Below, piece after piece: positions 21,406-32,276 of a stretch of 64,000 bases of DNA. A model generated the notes under the pieces. The model saw only the letters and a list, made by a program, of their open reading frames with translations, ran no database searches and was not told the origin of the DNA. The DNA is taken from positions 1,116,001 through 1,180,000 of the forward strand of contig CAJQUW010001409.1 of NCBI GenBank assembly GCA_907163375.1, written 5' to 3'. The translations under genes were made by a program, and so were the position numbers. Origin of the DNA: Prostheceraeus crozeri. Its lineage: Eukaryota > Platyhelminthes > Polycladida > Euryleptidae. Position 1 is the first letter of the stretch. The number at the start of each line of letters is the position of its first letter.

Positions 21406-24155
21406 TTACAGTTTGACACATTTAACAATACCACTATGGTAGAGTTTTAGGTGACTGCAGCTGTCACTACAGCCACCCAAATCGTCCATCCTCGTAAGGC
21501 GCACTCTTCTGATGCCATTTTGGGAGCATTCGAGGTGCACAAGCGTTTCTTTGTTATGCTGTTGGCTGGTGGTTACTTGGGAGGCCAACAGGAGGTTTGA
21601 TTGAGTAATATTTCTTAGAGACTCAATCAAACCTCTATTGTCCTCCTTCAACTTAGCCTCGCGGGCCTCAACCTCCTTTAGGCGCTCTTGGCAACGACAG
21701 AGTTGCACCTCAACGTCTTGTACCTCTTCTGCTGTCGCGTCGAGATCCACATTATACTGCCGAACAGGGAGAGCAGCTGGAGGTGCGGGCGCAGCAGCGT
21801 GAGGGGAAGCATCTGCGGCTGGGATCGGAGAGGAAGGAGCTGCGGCTGGGATCGGAGAGGAAGGAGCTGCGGCTGGGATTGAAGAGGAAGGAGCCAGTGT
21901 CATCATCGGTGATAATGGAAGGCGCACACTCCAGCTCGGAGAAGCCCGGATGTGGCTGAACGAGACTTCCTCCTGAGATGCACACATCGCGGAGTCCTGT
22001 AATCGAAAGAAACAATTGTTTATCATCTATTTAGCATTTTACCATTGATGAGATACAAAAGTGAATTTCTCTTACCTCCGGCTGGATTGTGACCTTCTGA
22101 TCGCTTCCAACCTCTGTCTCACGGGGCAACGAGTCATTCTAAAAGATAAATCAATCTATTACAAACAAAAAACATATTTTAATAGAAAATTCTGTACTCA
22201 TGCAGTTGACCAACTTTGATACTTACATTTGTAACAGGATCATCATCCTCATCGGAAGAAGATGTCGGGGAAGAAGTCGCTGACGACGTTTCCTCATCAG
22301 ATGAAGTCGCTGACGAGGTTTCATCGTCCTCTGATGAAGACTCCCGAATCGAATAGGGCTTTTCTTCATTGTCTTCCACCGATGTGCTTGTCGCTGGCGT
22401 CGAAAGGAAACTTCGATGCTTCCTGAGGGACAGCGATCGCACAACCTGCAGAGAAAAATAATATAACATGCTCGCAACTCATTGAGAAGCATACATGTTC
22501 TTGGAAATACTTCATGCATTGAGAAATATTATTGACAAATAACTAAACAATGACACTTACGGGACTAGGAAGACACTTCTTCTCCGGTGTAGGCAAACGG
22601 GGTATGCTGTTCACACCTGTAAACAGCTGAAGAAAAGAACATATTCAATTTCACATAAAGAGCTAATGAATAACTTTAACACTTACATTTCTCAAGCATT
22701 CAGCCGCTTTCTCCTCTTCAAAACTGACACAAGTCTGTTGAGGCAACTCACTCTGAAATGTTGTGACAATGTTGAAATACTTTTTACATGGTAGAATAAT
22801 TAATGGAGTAAATGTATTCTCACATTTTTAGTGATGATCTTTTTTTGAATTAAGACCTTGGTCTTCTTAGGAGGAGGCATCTCATCATTATCCTGAAATA
22901 TTTAAACGATATATGTTTTTATGCATAATGGACCAATAATTAATTTATTCGGTTTTAAGAAGCTATCCTTTGAAGATATTATGTATGATTGGCAGAACTC
23001 ACCTCAATATCACTTAAGGTGTCATCGATGAACTGTCGTGACTTGGGGGCTTTCTTTGGGACTCGGGACTTGACGGGTTTCTTTATTGCGGTAGGCTCCT
23101 CCACCTGTGAAAGGACACCTTCCATCGGCCTCTCCTTGTTGAATAATCGCTCCAACCTCCTCTTTTCAACCTTTGAGGTGAGGTTGATGCCCTTCCTCCC
23201 ATTTTGCTGAGCACATGGCGCGTGCTTTTCAATGAATGCCTTAGAGGCTTCGGTATTTACCTTTTCATTGCTCCTTTGTATGACTTGCAAGTTAGGCAAT
23301 AAAGATATGTGCATTCACTTTTGAAGATACAGTTCTTGTGACCGCTCTTATTGGCATGTCGAACGGGTAATTGGCATGTTTCACAGAAGTGAAAAATTAG
23401 GCGCTGTCGTGCAAGACTCTCTTGTCGGACCATCTCTATAGAAGAAAAAAAATTGATTATAATTTTATCTCTTATTAAATGAGAACTCATTTATATATCA
23501 TCAACAAAACTTTATGAAGTACTACCTTGATATTGAATAAATCTTAGAAAGAATTGAAATCTGAAGTTGAAATTGAAACCGAAAGTCGAAAGTTTAATTT
23601 TCATTCGAAAACGGTTTGCTCATAGAAAGAGTTGAAATTTACAAGTAGCTGTCTTGAAATTATTTAATTTTGAAATTAATTTAATGAAATGAAAGTGAAA
23701 TTTCGAAAATTTCAACCAATCCTCAATTTGTTTAATTAAACAAGCTTGAATTTTATACATCTGTTAGCAGATGACAGACTGAATATTTAAAATGGATGAA
23801 GGCTTTATTTAGGTATCTTTTATTTATGAACAAACTGTGAAAATCTTGTTGATTTAAATAGACTTACATTTAAACTGATACATTCATGTCTCTCGCTCAA
23901 TGACTTAATTTAGGATGAAAAATTAAAAAAAAACATGGTTAATAATATAACATAAAGTGTTCCTATCCTAAAAACCCAAGCTTCTATATTTAAAGCTATT
24001 TAGTTATAAAAACTTAATAATGTTCCTACTCCCGAATATCCTATAAAGTAGCACAACATGACAATGAAACTCACTTCAGAATTGTAATAAGAACCGGAGA
24101 ACGGAGGAACGAAGAACGACGTCTGCTATGGACACTGAATTATTTGAAAATGAGT
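21406..24155 (-). CDS. Spliced gene, zinc-ribbon-like start and coiled-coil end
   Basis: Read on the minus strand, GT/AG borders define exons at 21,406-21,996 (terminal), 22,076-22,138, 22,227-22,445, 22,561-22,626, 22,687-22,752, 22,824-22,892 and 23,003-23,104. All internal ones are multiples of three and join in phase 0. A Cys/His-rich first coding exon begins near 23,435 (ATG 23,431-23,433; 'FCETCQLPVRH', 'YCLTC'). A 5' untranslated exon ends at 24,075 with donor GTGAGT. Between the Cys-rich exon and 23,104 the frame changes once, around 23,260, so either a splice choice or an indel is unresolved. The protein has a Ser/Glu/Asp-rich middle, an Ala/Pro repeat ('PSSPIPAAA') and a coiled coil ('QERLKEVEAREAKLKEDN'). 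No family is recognised. It could be element cargo or a host gene. Confidence 0.65.
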
Positions 24156-24177
24156 GAAAATTCGTTGTGTGCAACTT

Positions 24178-24231
24178 CTTTATATATGAAATTGACAAAG
24201 CAAAACTATGAACAAAGACCTTATGACATCA
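24178..24231 (-). promoter_or_regulatory. Promoter of the spliced gene: TATA and CRE-like site
   Basis: On the minus strand 'catatataaag' (plus 24,178-24,188) is about 100 nt before the first splice donor, giving an expected start near 24,150. TGACATCA, one base from a CRE, lies at 24,224-24,231. This repeats the CRE-plus-TATA layout seen before PolB. Confidence 0.55.
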
Positions 24232-24607
24232 CATCCTGGAATTGGTACGGTCAAACAAAATTGATAACTCAAACAAGAATTGGAACAGCTGGTTTATTTT
24301 TAACCTTAGAAATGGAAGTGCCATCATATGTGTTTAAAGATTTCTACATGTAAACAGTAGAGTAAAGTCAAAGTAATATGAACTGATGGACTGATGTATT
24401 ATTTGATATACATGTTATTATTAATAGTCATATAATGATTCATATTTGAAGATATAAAACGTGTGATTTGAATAGAACATTAAATTTGAATTAAGCGCTA
24501 AATTTCGAAAATTCAAATTTCGCGCAAAAATGCGAATAATGAAATTTAAAGACTTTTTCGAAAATTTGAATTTCGCGACAAAATTCAAATAATCAAATTA
24601 AAATACT

Positions 24608-24686
24608 AGGGTTAAGGGTTAGGGTTAGGGTTAGGGTTAAGGTTAGGGTTAGCGTTAGGGTCAGGGTTAAGGTTAGGGTTAGGGAA
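24608..24686 (+). repeat. Interstitial telomere-type (TTAGGG)n
   Basis: About 12 units of TTAGGG with variants (TTAAGG, TTAGCG, TCAGGG). This is the animal telomere sequence in an internal position. It lies upstream of the spliced gene's promoter, between the leftward genes of the element. Confidence 0.9.
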
Positions 24687-24772
24687 GCAAGAAGAGTATC
24701 TATGGCACCCGGAACCCATGGGTAAATAAATTTTCGAGTGCGCGAAGCGCACGAAGTGTATGAAGTGTATGA

Positions 24773-24808
24773 AGGTCAAAGGTCAAGGTCAGGTCTAAGG
24801 TCAAGGTC
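24773..24808 (+). promoter_or_regulatory. Cluster of AGGTCA half-sites
   Basis: AGGTCA occurs at 24,773-24,778, 24,780-24,785, 24,786-24,791, 24,797-24,802 and 24,803-24,808. The first two form a perfect DR1 and the others are directly abutted. AGGTCA direct repeats are nuclear-receptor binding sites. Here they may equally be a short tandem repeat. Confidence 0.4.
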
Positions 24809-24908
24809 AAGTGTAGAGGTTTGTATATTATGGTCATTTTTAGTTGTAAAACTTTAACTTTGAAAATTTGTAAACTTAGTCATTTTTGTAAAAAAACTTG
24901 GAATTTTT

Positions 24909-25226
24909 CAAGTTGCATACAGATGCATACAACTAGGATTTTTTCATCAAATGGGTACATACAATATATCATTCGAATGCTCTTTTCATGCTGATTCTAA
25001 TGGTGTATTGTATGACACATGTATGACATATAACTAGAGAGCTACATGTACATGTCTTTAAAGAATGGGCTAAAAACTTAGTGAATTTAAAAATCTAACA
25101 TTTGTCTGCTTGCATACAGTTGCATACAACTAGGATTTTCCCATCGAATAGGTACATACCTTATATCATTCGAAAGGTCTTTTCATTCTCATTCTTATGG
25201 TGTCGTGTATGACACATGTATGATAT
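24909..25226. repeat. Two direct copies of a ~120-bp unit
   Basis: Copies at about 24,909-25,027 and 25,109-25,226 share 'ttgcatacagatgcatacaa' (with one change), 'ctaggattt', 'atatcattcgaa', 'ggtgt.tgtatgacacat' and more. They are roughly 85 percent alike by eye and have about 80 unrelated bases between them. No coding potential was seen. The stretch separates the spliced gene from the 25.5 kb gene. Confidence 0.7.
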
Positions 25227-25482
25227 CATCCTGGACTGCTACAAGCATTTTAAAATTAACAACATAACTGTTTCTTTAAAAGTTATATGTTCCTATTTAT
25301 TTCAAGTTGAAGTCTTCATATTTGATTTTTTGTTTCAATTCAGTTATTGAACATCATTAATTGTAGATAGTTATTCCCCTTTCCCATTCAGACCTTAATT
25401 GAAGACCGATTTGTGAAATGATAAAACAAGTCTGTTCATATATACAAATGAATATTAAATAAAGAGATTAAGAAAAAACACA

Positions 25483-25926
25483 CTAGATGTCATCAAGGTA
25501 AGGAAAGGGTACAAGTTTTTTCAAGTCCACTTGCACGGGCGCACAGGGACAGCGACGTGGTGTGTCAAGGTCGATGACTGAAAATTCGAGAGCGTTTGTG
25601 AGGTTCCGCTCGTTCGGCTCCATTCGCATGAAGACCCGTTTCGTGTGGTACTTTCTCGGGGCGTTCTTGACTTTGACCGTGACCCTTCCATAGAGTGGCG
25701 TTCGCATGGACTTCTTATTCATGTGACGCATCGTCTCGATTGATACGTCACTATCTTCATCACTCGAGTAGTCGGGCGATGCAGGGGCTTGGGTGAACAC
25801 CACCGGCTCGTTTGGTGTTGTCGATCGCTCCATCGGAGATTGGGGAGGTGTATTGTTACGTTCCACTGGCGAAGTGGTACGATCAGCAGTACCGTTCTCA
25901 ACTGCGGCTTTCTGTTTGCGATCCAT
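25483..25926 (-). CDS. Small acidic/basic protein, unknown function
   Basis: An intact 147-residue frame with ATG at 25,926. The first 45 residues are Thr/Pro/Ser-rich and low complexity ('TPPQSPMERSTTPNEP'), then comes an acidic patch 'SPDYSSDEDSDVSIE', then a basic and more globular half with 'YGRVTVKVKNAPRKYHTKR'. No family is recognised. GC and codon use are higher than in the capsid genes. A TATATAAG box lies 82 nt upstream on the same strand, back to back with the next gene's promoter. Confidence 0.65.
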   Translation of the reverse strand: MDRKQKAAVENGTADRTTSPVERNNTPPQSPMERSTTPNEPVVFTQAPASPDYSSDEDSDVSIETMRHMNKKSMRTPLYGRVTVKVKNAPRKYHTKRVFMRMEPNERNLTNALEFSVIDLDTPRRCPCAPVQVDLKKLVPFPYLDDI

Positions 25927-26007
25927 TATGACTTGTAGATTTAAAATAATTGTAACTTGTAAACGTGAGGATTAGAACCTTTGGTAAGAATTGGTACAAA
26001 CCTCGGA

Positions 26008-26093
26008 CTTATATACTTTTTAAACAAAGGAAATCCTAACAGCCAATCAGAGAGGTACCGAACTTCCCTAAAGAATATATAACTATATAAAGG
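26008..26093. promoter_or_regulatory. Bidirectional promoter with two TATA boxes
   Basis: The 222 nt between the divergent ATGs at 25,926 and 26,149 hold a leftward TATATAAG (plus 26,008-26,015), a CCAAT box at 26,043-26,047 roughly midway, and a rightward 'tatataaagg' at 26,084-26,093. The spacing fits one shared CCAAT-binding activator serving two divergent genes. Confidence 0.65.
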
Positions 26094-26148
26094 ATGTCAT
26101 TGTTCCAAACTGTTAAGTACTTATCCTCAACGTTCCATAACAAGAAGT

Positions 26149-26439
26149 ATGTCCTCAAAGCCATTATTTTATTTTCAAAATGACAGCCAAGTCATTATGG
26201 GAGGTCAGTTGGACATGACCATGCATCTCTGTTGCGGCTGCAAAGTGGCCCTGTGGAAGACCTTGACTGTGTCAGCACTTCAAAGGCGGAATGGACTACC
26301 AGTGAAGTGTCCGGTACACGAGTGCGATCATGACTTTAGCAACAATAAAACATTTCATGAATGGTGTGATGACTTCCTAAAGATCATGGAGTCGCCTGAG
26401 GGACGTGATCTGTACCCATCCTTTATTTTTCATGCTTAA
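26149..26439 (+). CDS. Small Cys/His-rich protein, possible zinc binder
   Basis: An intact 96-residue frame with ATG at 26,149, 56 nt after a TATA box. Cys and His residues are grouped as 'HLCCGCKVALW' (residues 27-37) and 'CPVHECDHDF' (55-64), with a later 'FHEWCDDF', a spacing that could bind one or two zinc ions. It is not a RING by the usual pattern. ATTAAA at about 26,441 may be the poly(A) signal. It is the rightmost gene that can be tied to the Polinton, through its shared promoter region. Confidence 0.55.
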   Translation: MSSKPLFYFQNDSQVIMGGQLDMTMHLCCGCKVALWKTLTVSALQRRNGLPVKCPVHECDHDFSNNKTFHEWCDDFLKIMESPEGRDLYPSFIFHA

Positions 26440-26779
26440 ATTAAACTTACATTGTAAATCTCTTGTCTTTTTCACTTTAAACATAGTTCTGGAATTGGTT
26501 TTCTTATTGGGGAGCAACTAAATCATAACTGCACATTAAAGTTTCACATCTAAATAGTGCTACATTTAAAATAATTGTCACAATAGTCGCAATTGAGCAA
26601 ACCCATTCAAAATCAAACAACGGACGTCTATCGGTACGTACCCAAGTGCTCAGAACCAAACCACACAAGTTCGATCATAGACGTTCCGAAACACAGTGTA
26701 CTCAACTGAGTGTACCAAACACATGTACCTATCCAGTAAAACAGATCTCATACAAGTTCCTATTCATAACACTGAATTA

Positions 26780-26905
26780 TACATGTACCTACCTATCCAT
26801 GTTCCTATCGATAACTAAATTATACATTTACCTATCCATGTACCTATCCATGTACCTATTGATAACACTAAATTTTACATGTACCTATCCATGTACCTAT
26901 CCGTC
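26780..26905 (+). repeat. Degenerate tandem repeat of ACATGTACCTATCC
   Basis: Repeated 'ccatgtacctatcc' units with interspersed 'ataacactaaattatacat'-like spacers. The 98-codon frame over it is Tyr/Leu/Cys-rich purely because of the repeat, and I do not call it a gene. Confidence 0.75.
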
Positions 26906-27396
26906 GCAAGTAGGGCACAGTTTTCACTACTCTTGCAGTTAGCTTATATAACAATTATCCACGATCCACTTTCAAATGTTCGGGTAGCATGCCCTAGGTT
27001 GCATTGAAATCCATTACTCATTGCATCTCTAAGCTCCACGTGTTATATAAACTGTCCCATGTAGTGAAATTAATACAGGGTAGAATATATGATTCTGGAA
27101 ACTTTGTTTTAGATAAAGTATGGTTTGAACTGCATGTATATGTTGCCGGTAATCATTTTTTAAACTGTTTAAAGAACAGTTGGCAATATTTGTATCACAA
27201 AGCATATGTGTAGATATTCTCAAATTATGTTACATTTACATGCTCTTAATGTTGTGATGATTAACGAAGCAATTCTTTCCAGACTGAATGTCGTCAGCGG
27301 TCGACATCACAGAATTATATTCATCAGCTAAAAAAACGGGATAAACAGGATAAACGAAATGTTTAATTCTTTGGTCAACATAGATCTAATTAAATT

Positions 27397-27447
27397 AACC
27401 GGTCGGCCGGCGTTACTAAAACCGACCCGTCAGGCCGGCGACCGGTT
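27397..27447. repeat. GC-rich hairpin
   Basis: The arm 'aaccggtcggccggc' (27,397-27,411) pairs with 'gccggcgaccggtt' (27,434-27,447), one base unpaired, around a 22-nt loop. It stands out from AT-rich surroundings. No associated gene. Confidence 0.7.
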
Positions 27448-30400
27448 CAAACCCTGTAGTGCATGTAATGTACGTTGTAGAATGAAGGCTTTATGTTGGA
27501 TGAGATATACATGCAGATGTACATGGACTCAGTCACAGCACCATGACGTAGAAAAGTATTTCATACAGATTGGAGGATCTAAAAATACACTGGAGGTCAT
27601 TAACAAACAGTGCGGAATCTATACTTGCATATTTCGCATTTTCAGCCCATTCATATAATAAGTCCAAAATCTCTGTTCCCATAAGGTGGGCTTATTAAGC
27701 GGCGACCACTGACACACGTTTATGAAGCGCAGCACATTATTGAGATTAATTATTGTGGCATGCTAAATTAGCTGTCATTTCCTAATGAATTGTTACTAAT
27801 TTGCTAATCATTTGCAATAGGCAGATCTAAAGAATGAATTGTATTGTCAAAAAGATAGACAAACATGCTCATAAAACTTGGTTTCCTAATATATCTATGC
27901 AGCTGTTTGAATGCCTTACATATAACTGTAAAATTATAAGTCCGTGGGGCGATACCTAGTGCGCATGTTCCTTTGTACGTAGATCAAACTAAATCTTCTA
28001 TTTGTTTTTCTCGAAATTACACCATATACAGTAATAACTCTACAAGTATAAAGCGACGATATCTCCCAAAGTATTCGTCCTTTATCAGCGTAGAATGTAT
28101 TTATAGCAATTAGGTCATAGTATGGATGGATAGAGTATATAGAGCAATTCCAATACACCAATTTCCAATATTTTGCAAGTGAGCTGTTTTTTAAAATACT
28201 GCCATGATTTTAACAAATATCATTTTTGATAGAAGACCTAATTAATGTTTAGTTAAAATATTCCCAAAGCACCAATACCATCACAATGTCAATAAACTGA
28301 AAACAAGTACTATTTCTATTTGTCACATTTTGTCAAATTTAAAGAAAGAATATGAGCATACAGCTCATTCGCTTCCTGACTGAATTCCTTTCATCGAAAA
28401 GCAGGGCGGAACTGTTGAGTGCTTCTAATTCTAATAATAAAACTCGTAATGCGTTGATCAATTCGAATTTGCAGCATCCAGTATTTCTTCGGCGCACTGC
28501 AGGCCGAACCAGAGTGTCATATTCTTATACTCTAGCCGTCCATGTAATAGGCATTTAATAGCCAAAATATTTAAAGCTCTTTCAATTATCTTATCTTTCT
28601 ACACAGCCTACAAGTAAGGCCTCCCACGTCTCCATAGTACCTTTAAATGGAGGCTTTCCATTTTGGAAAATGATGTGAGGAATCCAAAACGAGATTGACA
28701 AATGATGCAAATTTTTAGTCTATGAATAAGCTATTGTGAATGACTTTGTTTTTTTGGAACTTTTCCGTCTTAAAATTCACTACGATGCGTGCCCTCCTCC
28801 AACATCTCTGCCCCCACGCCCTTAATTCTTTCTGTCATCCCCGACAGTTACATAATCCTATTCTAGGAATTACTTTTGAATTTGTTCTGTGAGTCCATCA
28901 CTGTCTTACTTTCCTTTTAATCCACAAATCATAGTAGAGATGATCTACTTGGGTTTTCGAGATCAGATTTATCAAATACGTGTTTTACCATCGTTGAAAG
29001 GAGGGGAAAACTTGCTTACGTATTAGATAGATTGTTGGTGAAATCATTGAAGTATTTCGCAACGGACCGACGCTATTAGGAAGACAAGTACCGGTATATA
29101 AGAATAAGATTGGAGTGTCCTGATTGTATTGTTATTTGTAGAATGTTTCGCGGTTTTGTGCATTGATAGGAAATGGTGAGGATCTCCAAAAATGCTGAAA
29201 ATGTTCATGAATAATTCCAAGGTTGTGTGTTGTGAATAATAGTTTGTCGTCAGGAGAGGAGACTATCGAAAAGTCTCAGTTGATTGTTGAATTTAAAATG
29301 TTATCCTTTTCTGATCGGAATTGTGCAAATTTGATGTGCTGAACAAATCTTTGTCATTCTTAGCATTTTAATGAAAAGATCGGGACTGAACATTTTTTAT
29401 AGACTCAGCTGTTACATCTGCTGCGAGCTTCAATGACTTGTCACAGACAAAATAACTTCGATTGTTTTTTCAAGTGGATACCTTTGCTATTTGAAATATG
29501 TTCATGTTCTTGATTACTTAAACAAATGGAAAAGCTACAATAATAGCGACCATTCATCATAAGAATAAGCTAATTGTGTATGCATTTCCTTTGTTCATCT
29601 CAGGAAGTCGGTAAACCAATTCACTCGCAGTTGTAGGCCTAATTTACAGAACATGTGTAACAAATATTATGTGCTTTATGTTTAGTTTGTACATGTTTAA
29701 GCATGGAATTGAATTAACTAATCAACTTCTCCGCAAACACGTGTGCCTGACAATCTGGATGGGACCCCTAAACATCATTCGAATGCATTGTCAGCATAGC
29801 TTAGCATTGCAGAATTTGACTATTCCCGAACTGACTTCACTTTTAGCGAAAAAAATCCTAGTCTATTGTGTGACTGAAATTGTGATATGTTTCCTAATTT
29901 TTCAGACTTTCTCAATAAAAATTGGTGTCTTATAGTTTGATAATCGGTAATATCATGCTTAAAATAAATATTCAAAAAAGCTGCTTTAGCCAAATGTTTT
30001 GTTGTCAATAGCATGCAAACTCATAAAACAGACTATTTTGTAAGAAGCCTAAAGGAGAAATCGGTTACGGATACTCACATAGCCTACTTGCGATGTATTC
30101 TCAGTTTAACTTATGCCGACTTTGTGATGTGCTACTTTGTTATCAAAATATTGAAGTAAATCGTACTTGTTCCGGTTAATCTCATTGTTTATTATGTAAG
30201 CTTCATATCAGTTTAGCTACCTATGCAGTTCATTTTTAGTTGGGAAGCTCGGAGTTTGGCATGGGTATGCCATCCATATCTCGTTTACGGAACGTTGGTG
30301 CAATTTGATTTAGGCCTAATTCTTTCAACCACAAAATAAAGATTGGAATTTGAGAAATGTATGCTTAATCATAAAAATTTGACGCATATTTGAAAATAGA

Positions 30401-32276
30401 TAACTTATAATTGCAAGGTGATCGATGCAATAAGCCCTATGTAAAACCGATTGACTATCGACGCATGTAGGCCTAATTGTTAGTTTTCAAGAATAAATAT
30501 TAAATTGACATACAAGCAAAATGTAATAAATTACAAAATCGGTCTATCGCACTAGAAAAGAAATCATTTTATTCATTAAGTTGCAATTTTGAGACAACAT
30601 CAAACGAAACATTTTCATGTCTGTTTGCGTCATAAATCGCGAATGAATTTCAAAATAAACTGATCACTTGGTCGTGCGATAATATATGATATTATAGCCC
30701 GTAATCAGTGAGAGAAGAAATGTGCCGTGGAATTTTACGTTTAAGTATTCTAATTTGAGAACTACAAAAAAGATTGCTGAGATGTAGGTCTATGTTGTCA
30801 AATGCTCAAGCAGGTAGAAGTTTGAGTATCAAAGGTCTGTTGCCTGGAAAATACAGGATGACGATTTTAGATCTAAATCTCAGATAAGATTATTCCAATA
30901 GCATGAAATCAATCTCAGCATGCAATTCAGGATCAAAATGTTTCAACAATTAAAGATCAATTTTACCTCAGTAAGGATTTCAGTTTCAGTTAAAATCGAT
31001 ATCTCTACGACAGTCATACCTCAAATATCTTAGCTAATTAATTCGATGATATACCGTACAGAGTCAGTCATCTCACCAGGATGTTCAAACATGAAAATCG
31101 AAATTAGATAAACTTATGCATGTGCGTTGCACTTCCTTTCTTTCCTTGTACATTTTTCAACTTCTTTTTCTATCCTCATCATACATAGGACTGTATTCCT
31201 TCATATTCCATGTTTGAATATTCTAGGATTTAAAATTTAAGCAATAAAATGACCACACATAATAATCATGGTGGCCATTTGCTGTAAATGAAATAGAAAT
31301 TATTAAATGTAATTCCATCAATAAGACGCAGTAAAATGGCAAGATGTTTTGCCGACAGTGTTTAACCGCATTACTACAAAACACATCAAGTCAATATATA
31401 ACACAATAAACCAATTTAATGGTCTTGATTTATCGTGCATCAACGAGCAAGTGGAGTGCGCCTTTCTTATTTGTCTAATTAAAAATGCAGCAAGATCTTG
31501 ATTATAAAAGAAACGGTCCATCAACCTGCCGCCTAAGTCGTAGCTAAGTGATATGCAGTATTATCTAGGAGCATCTCCTTTGGTCGAACTTGCAAAAATA
31601 TAGCATCGTACGTCCCATTATTTTCTACCGCTTTGAAATATTTATATTTTTGCAATTTTTAATCAACTTCGCTGTATCCGACTGACTATTCATTATTTTT
31701 TAATCACTTTTTTGATCTGTTTTACTTCAATGTGACACCGAAGCGATCATGATCTGAAGGATTAGGTCACTCTTGCTCCAAAAGTTTTGGAAATGATAAG
31801 AACGTGTTCCGCATAATTAATCCTCTTCAATGGAAGTACAACGACAGTCAATGAATACAGATTGATTTTACAAAATACTTAACGCATGGATGCCAGTTTT
31901 ATTGTACACAATACAAAGACAATGGAAAAATAAAACGCCGTTTTTCTTCATAAAATGATCAGTTCGAAAAACTGCTTAACATTTCTGTGAAACAACGAAA
32001 TTACATGGATGCATCGTTTTATAAAATGATTTTGGAAATGAAACACAGGTACAAAGATTTAATCCTCAGCATCTATGTGCATTTTATGAAATGCAACTTA
32101 CATGTAATACTGAGGAATACGGCGCAAATTGATAAAAATGTCTATGAAATGCAATCAGGAAGTGTAATTATCACTCGAGATTATCATGCGCGTGTCATAT
32201 ACGCAAACTTGATTGTCTTTAACATTCTGGTCAAGCGAATAGTGATGATTAATTTGTCCCCTTACAAGTATAAGTT

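Larger units (their letters stand above)
7550..26450. mobile_element. Maverick/Polinton (adintovirus-type) element, decayed
   Basis: The stretch holds the family's hallmark set: retrovirus-type integrase with chromodomain, FtsK/HerA-like packaging ATPase, adenain-type protease, double-jelly-roll-type major capsid, a minor-capsid-type protein, basic core-like proteins and protein-primed DNA polymerase B. Structural genes run rightward (8.1-16.0 kb) and polymerase-side genes leftward (16.2-25.9 kb), and the two blocks converge near 16.1 kb. Six genes carry stops or frame changes, so this copy cannot express a full set, yet most frames remain recognisable end to end. Long terminal inverted repeats and a target duplication, expected in intact members, were not found. 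The limits given are therefore approximate, and the genes right of 21.4 kb belong to the element only by position and promoter likeness. Confidence 0.9.
26447..32276. other. Non-coding DNA, no gene recognised
   Basis: Beyond the last Polinton-linked gene there is AT-rich DNA with only short chance frames. It includes an imperfect tandem repeat near 26.8 kb and a GC-rich hairpin near 27.4 kb. Nothing with coding features was seen from 27.5 to 32.2 kb. The TAGGCCTA palindrome recurs (for example near 29,636, 30,313 and 30,470). Confidence 0.6.

Noticed and set aside
21752..22015. Minus-strand frame with repeated 'DPSRSSFLS' units
   Set aside because: It is the alternative phase of the Ala/Pro repeat in the terminal exon of the spliced gene; the exon phases support the other frame.
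23105..23260. Intron from the donor AAAAG/gtaaat to the acceptor tttcacag
   Set aside because: The splice signals are good but the join changes phase and runs into a TAA, while the stretch itself is open in the downstream frame; left unresolved.
7550..26450. Search for Polinton terminal inverted repeats and target duplication
   Set aside because: No matching inverted sequence was found by eye between 6.7-8.1 kb and 26-28 kb; the edges are left approximate.
26646..26942. 98-codon Tyr/Leu/Cys-rich frame
   Set aside because: Produced by the ACATGTACCTATCC tandem repeat.
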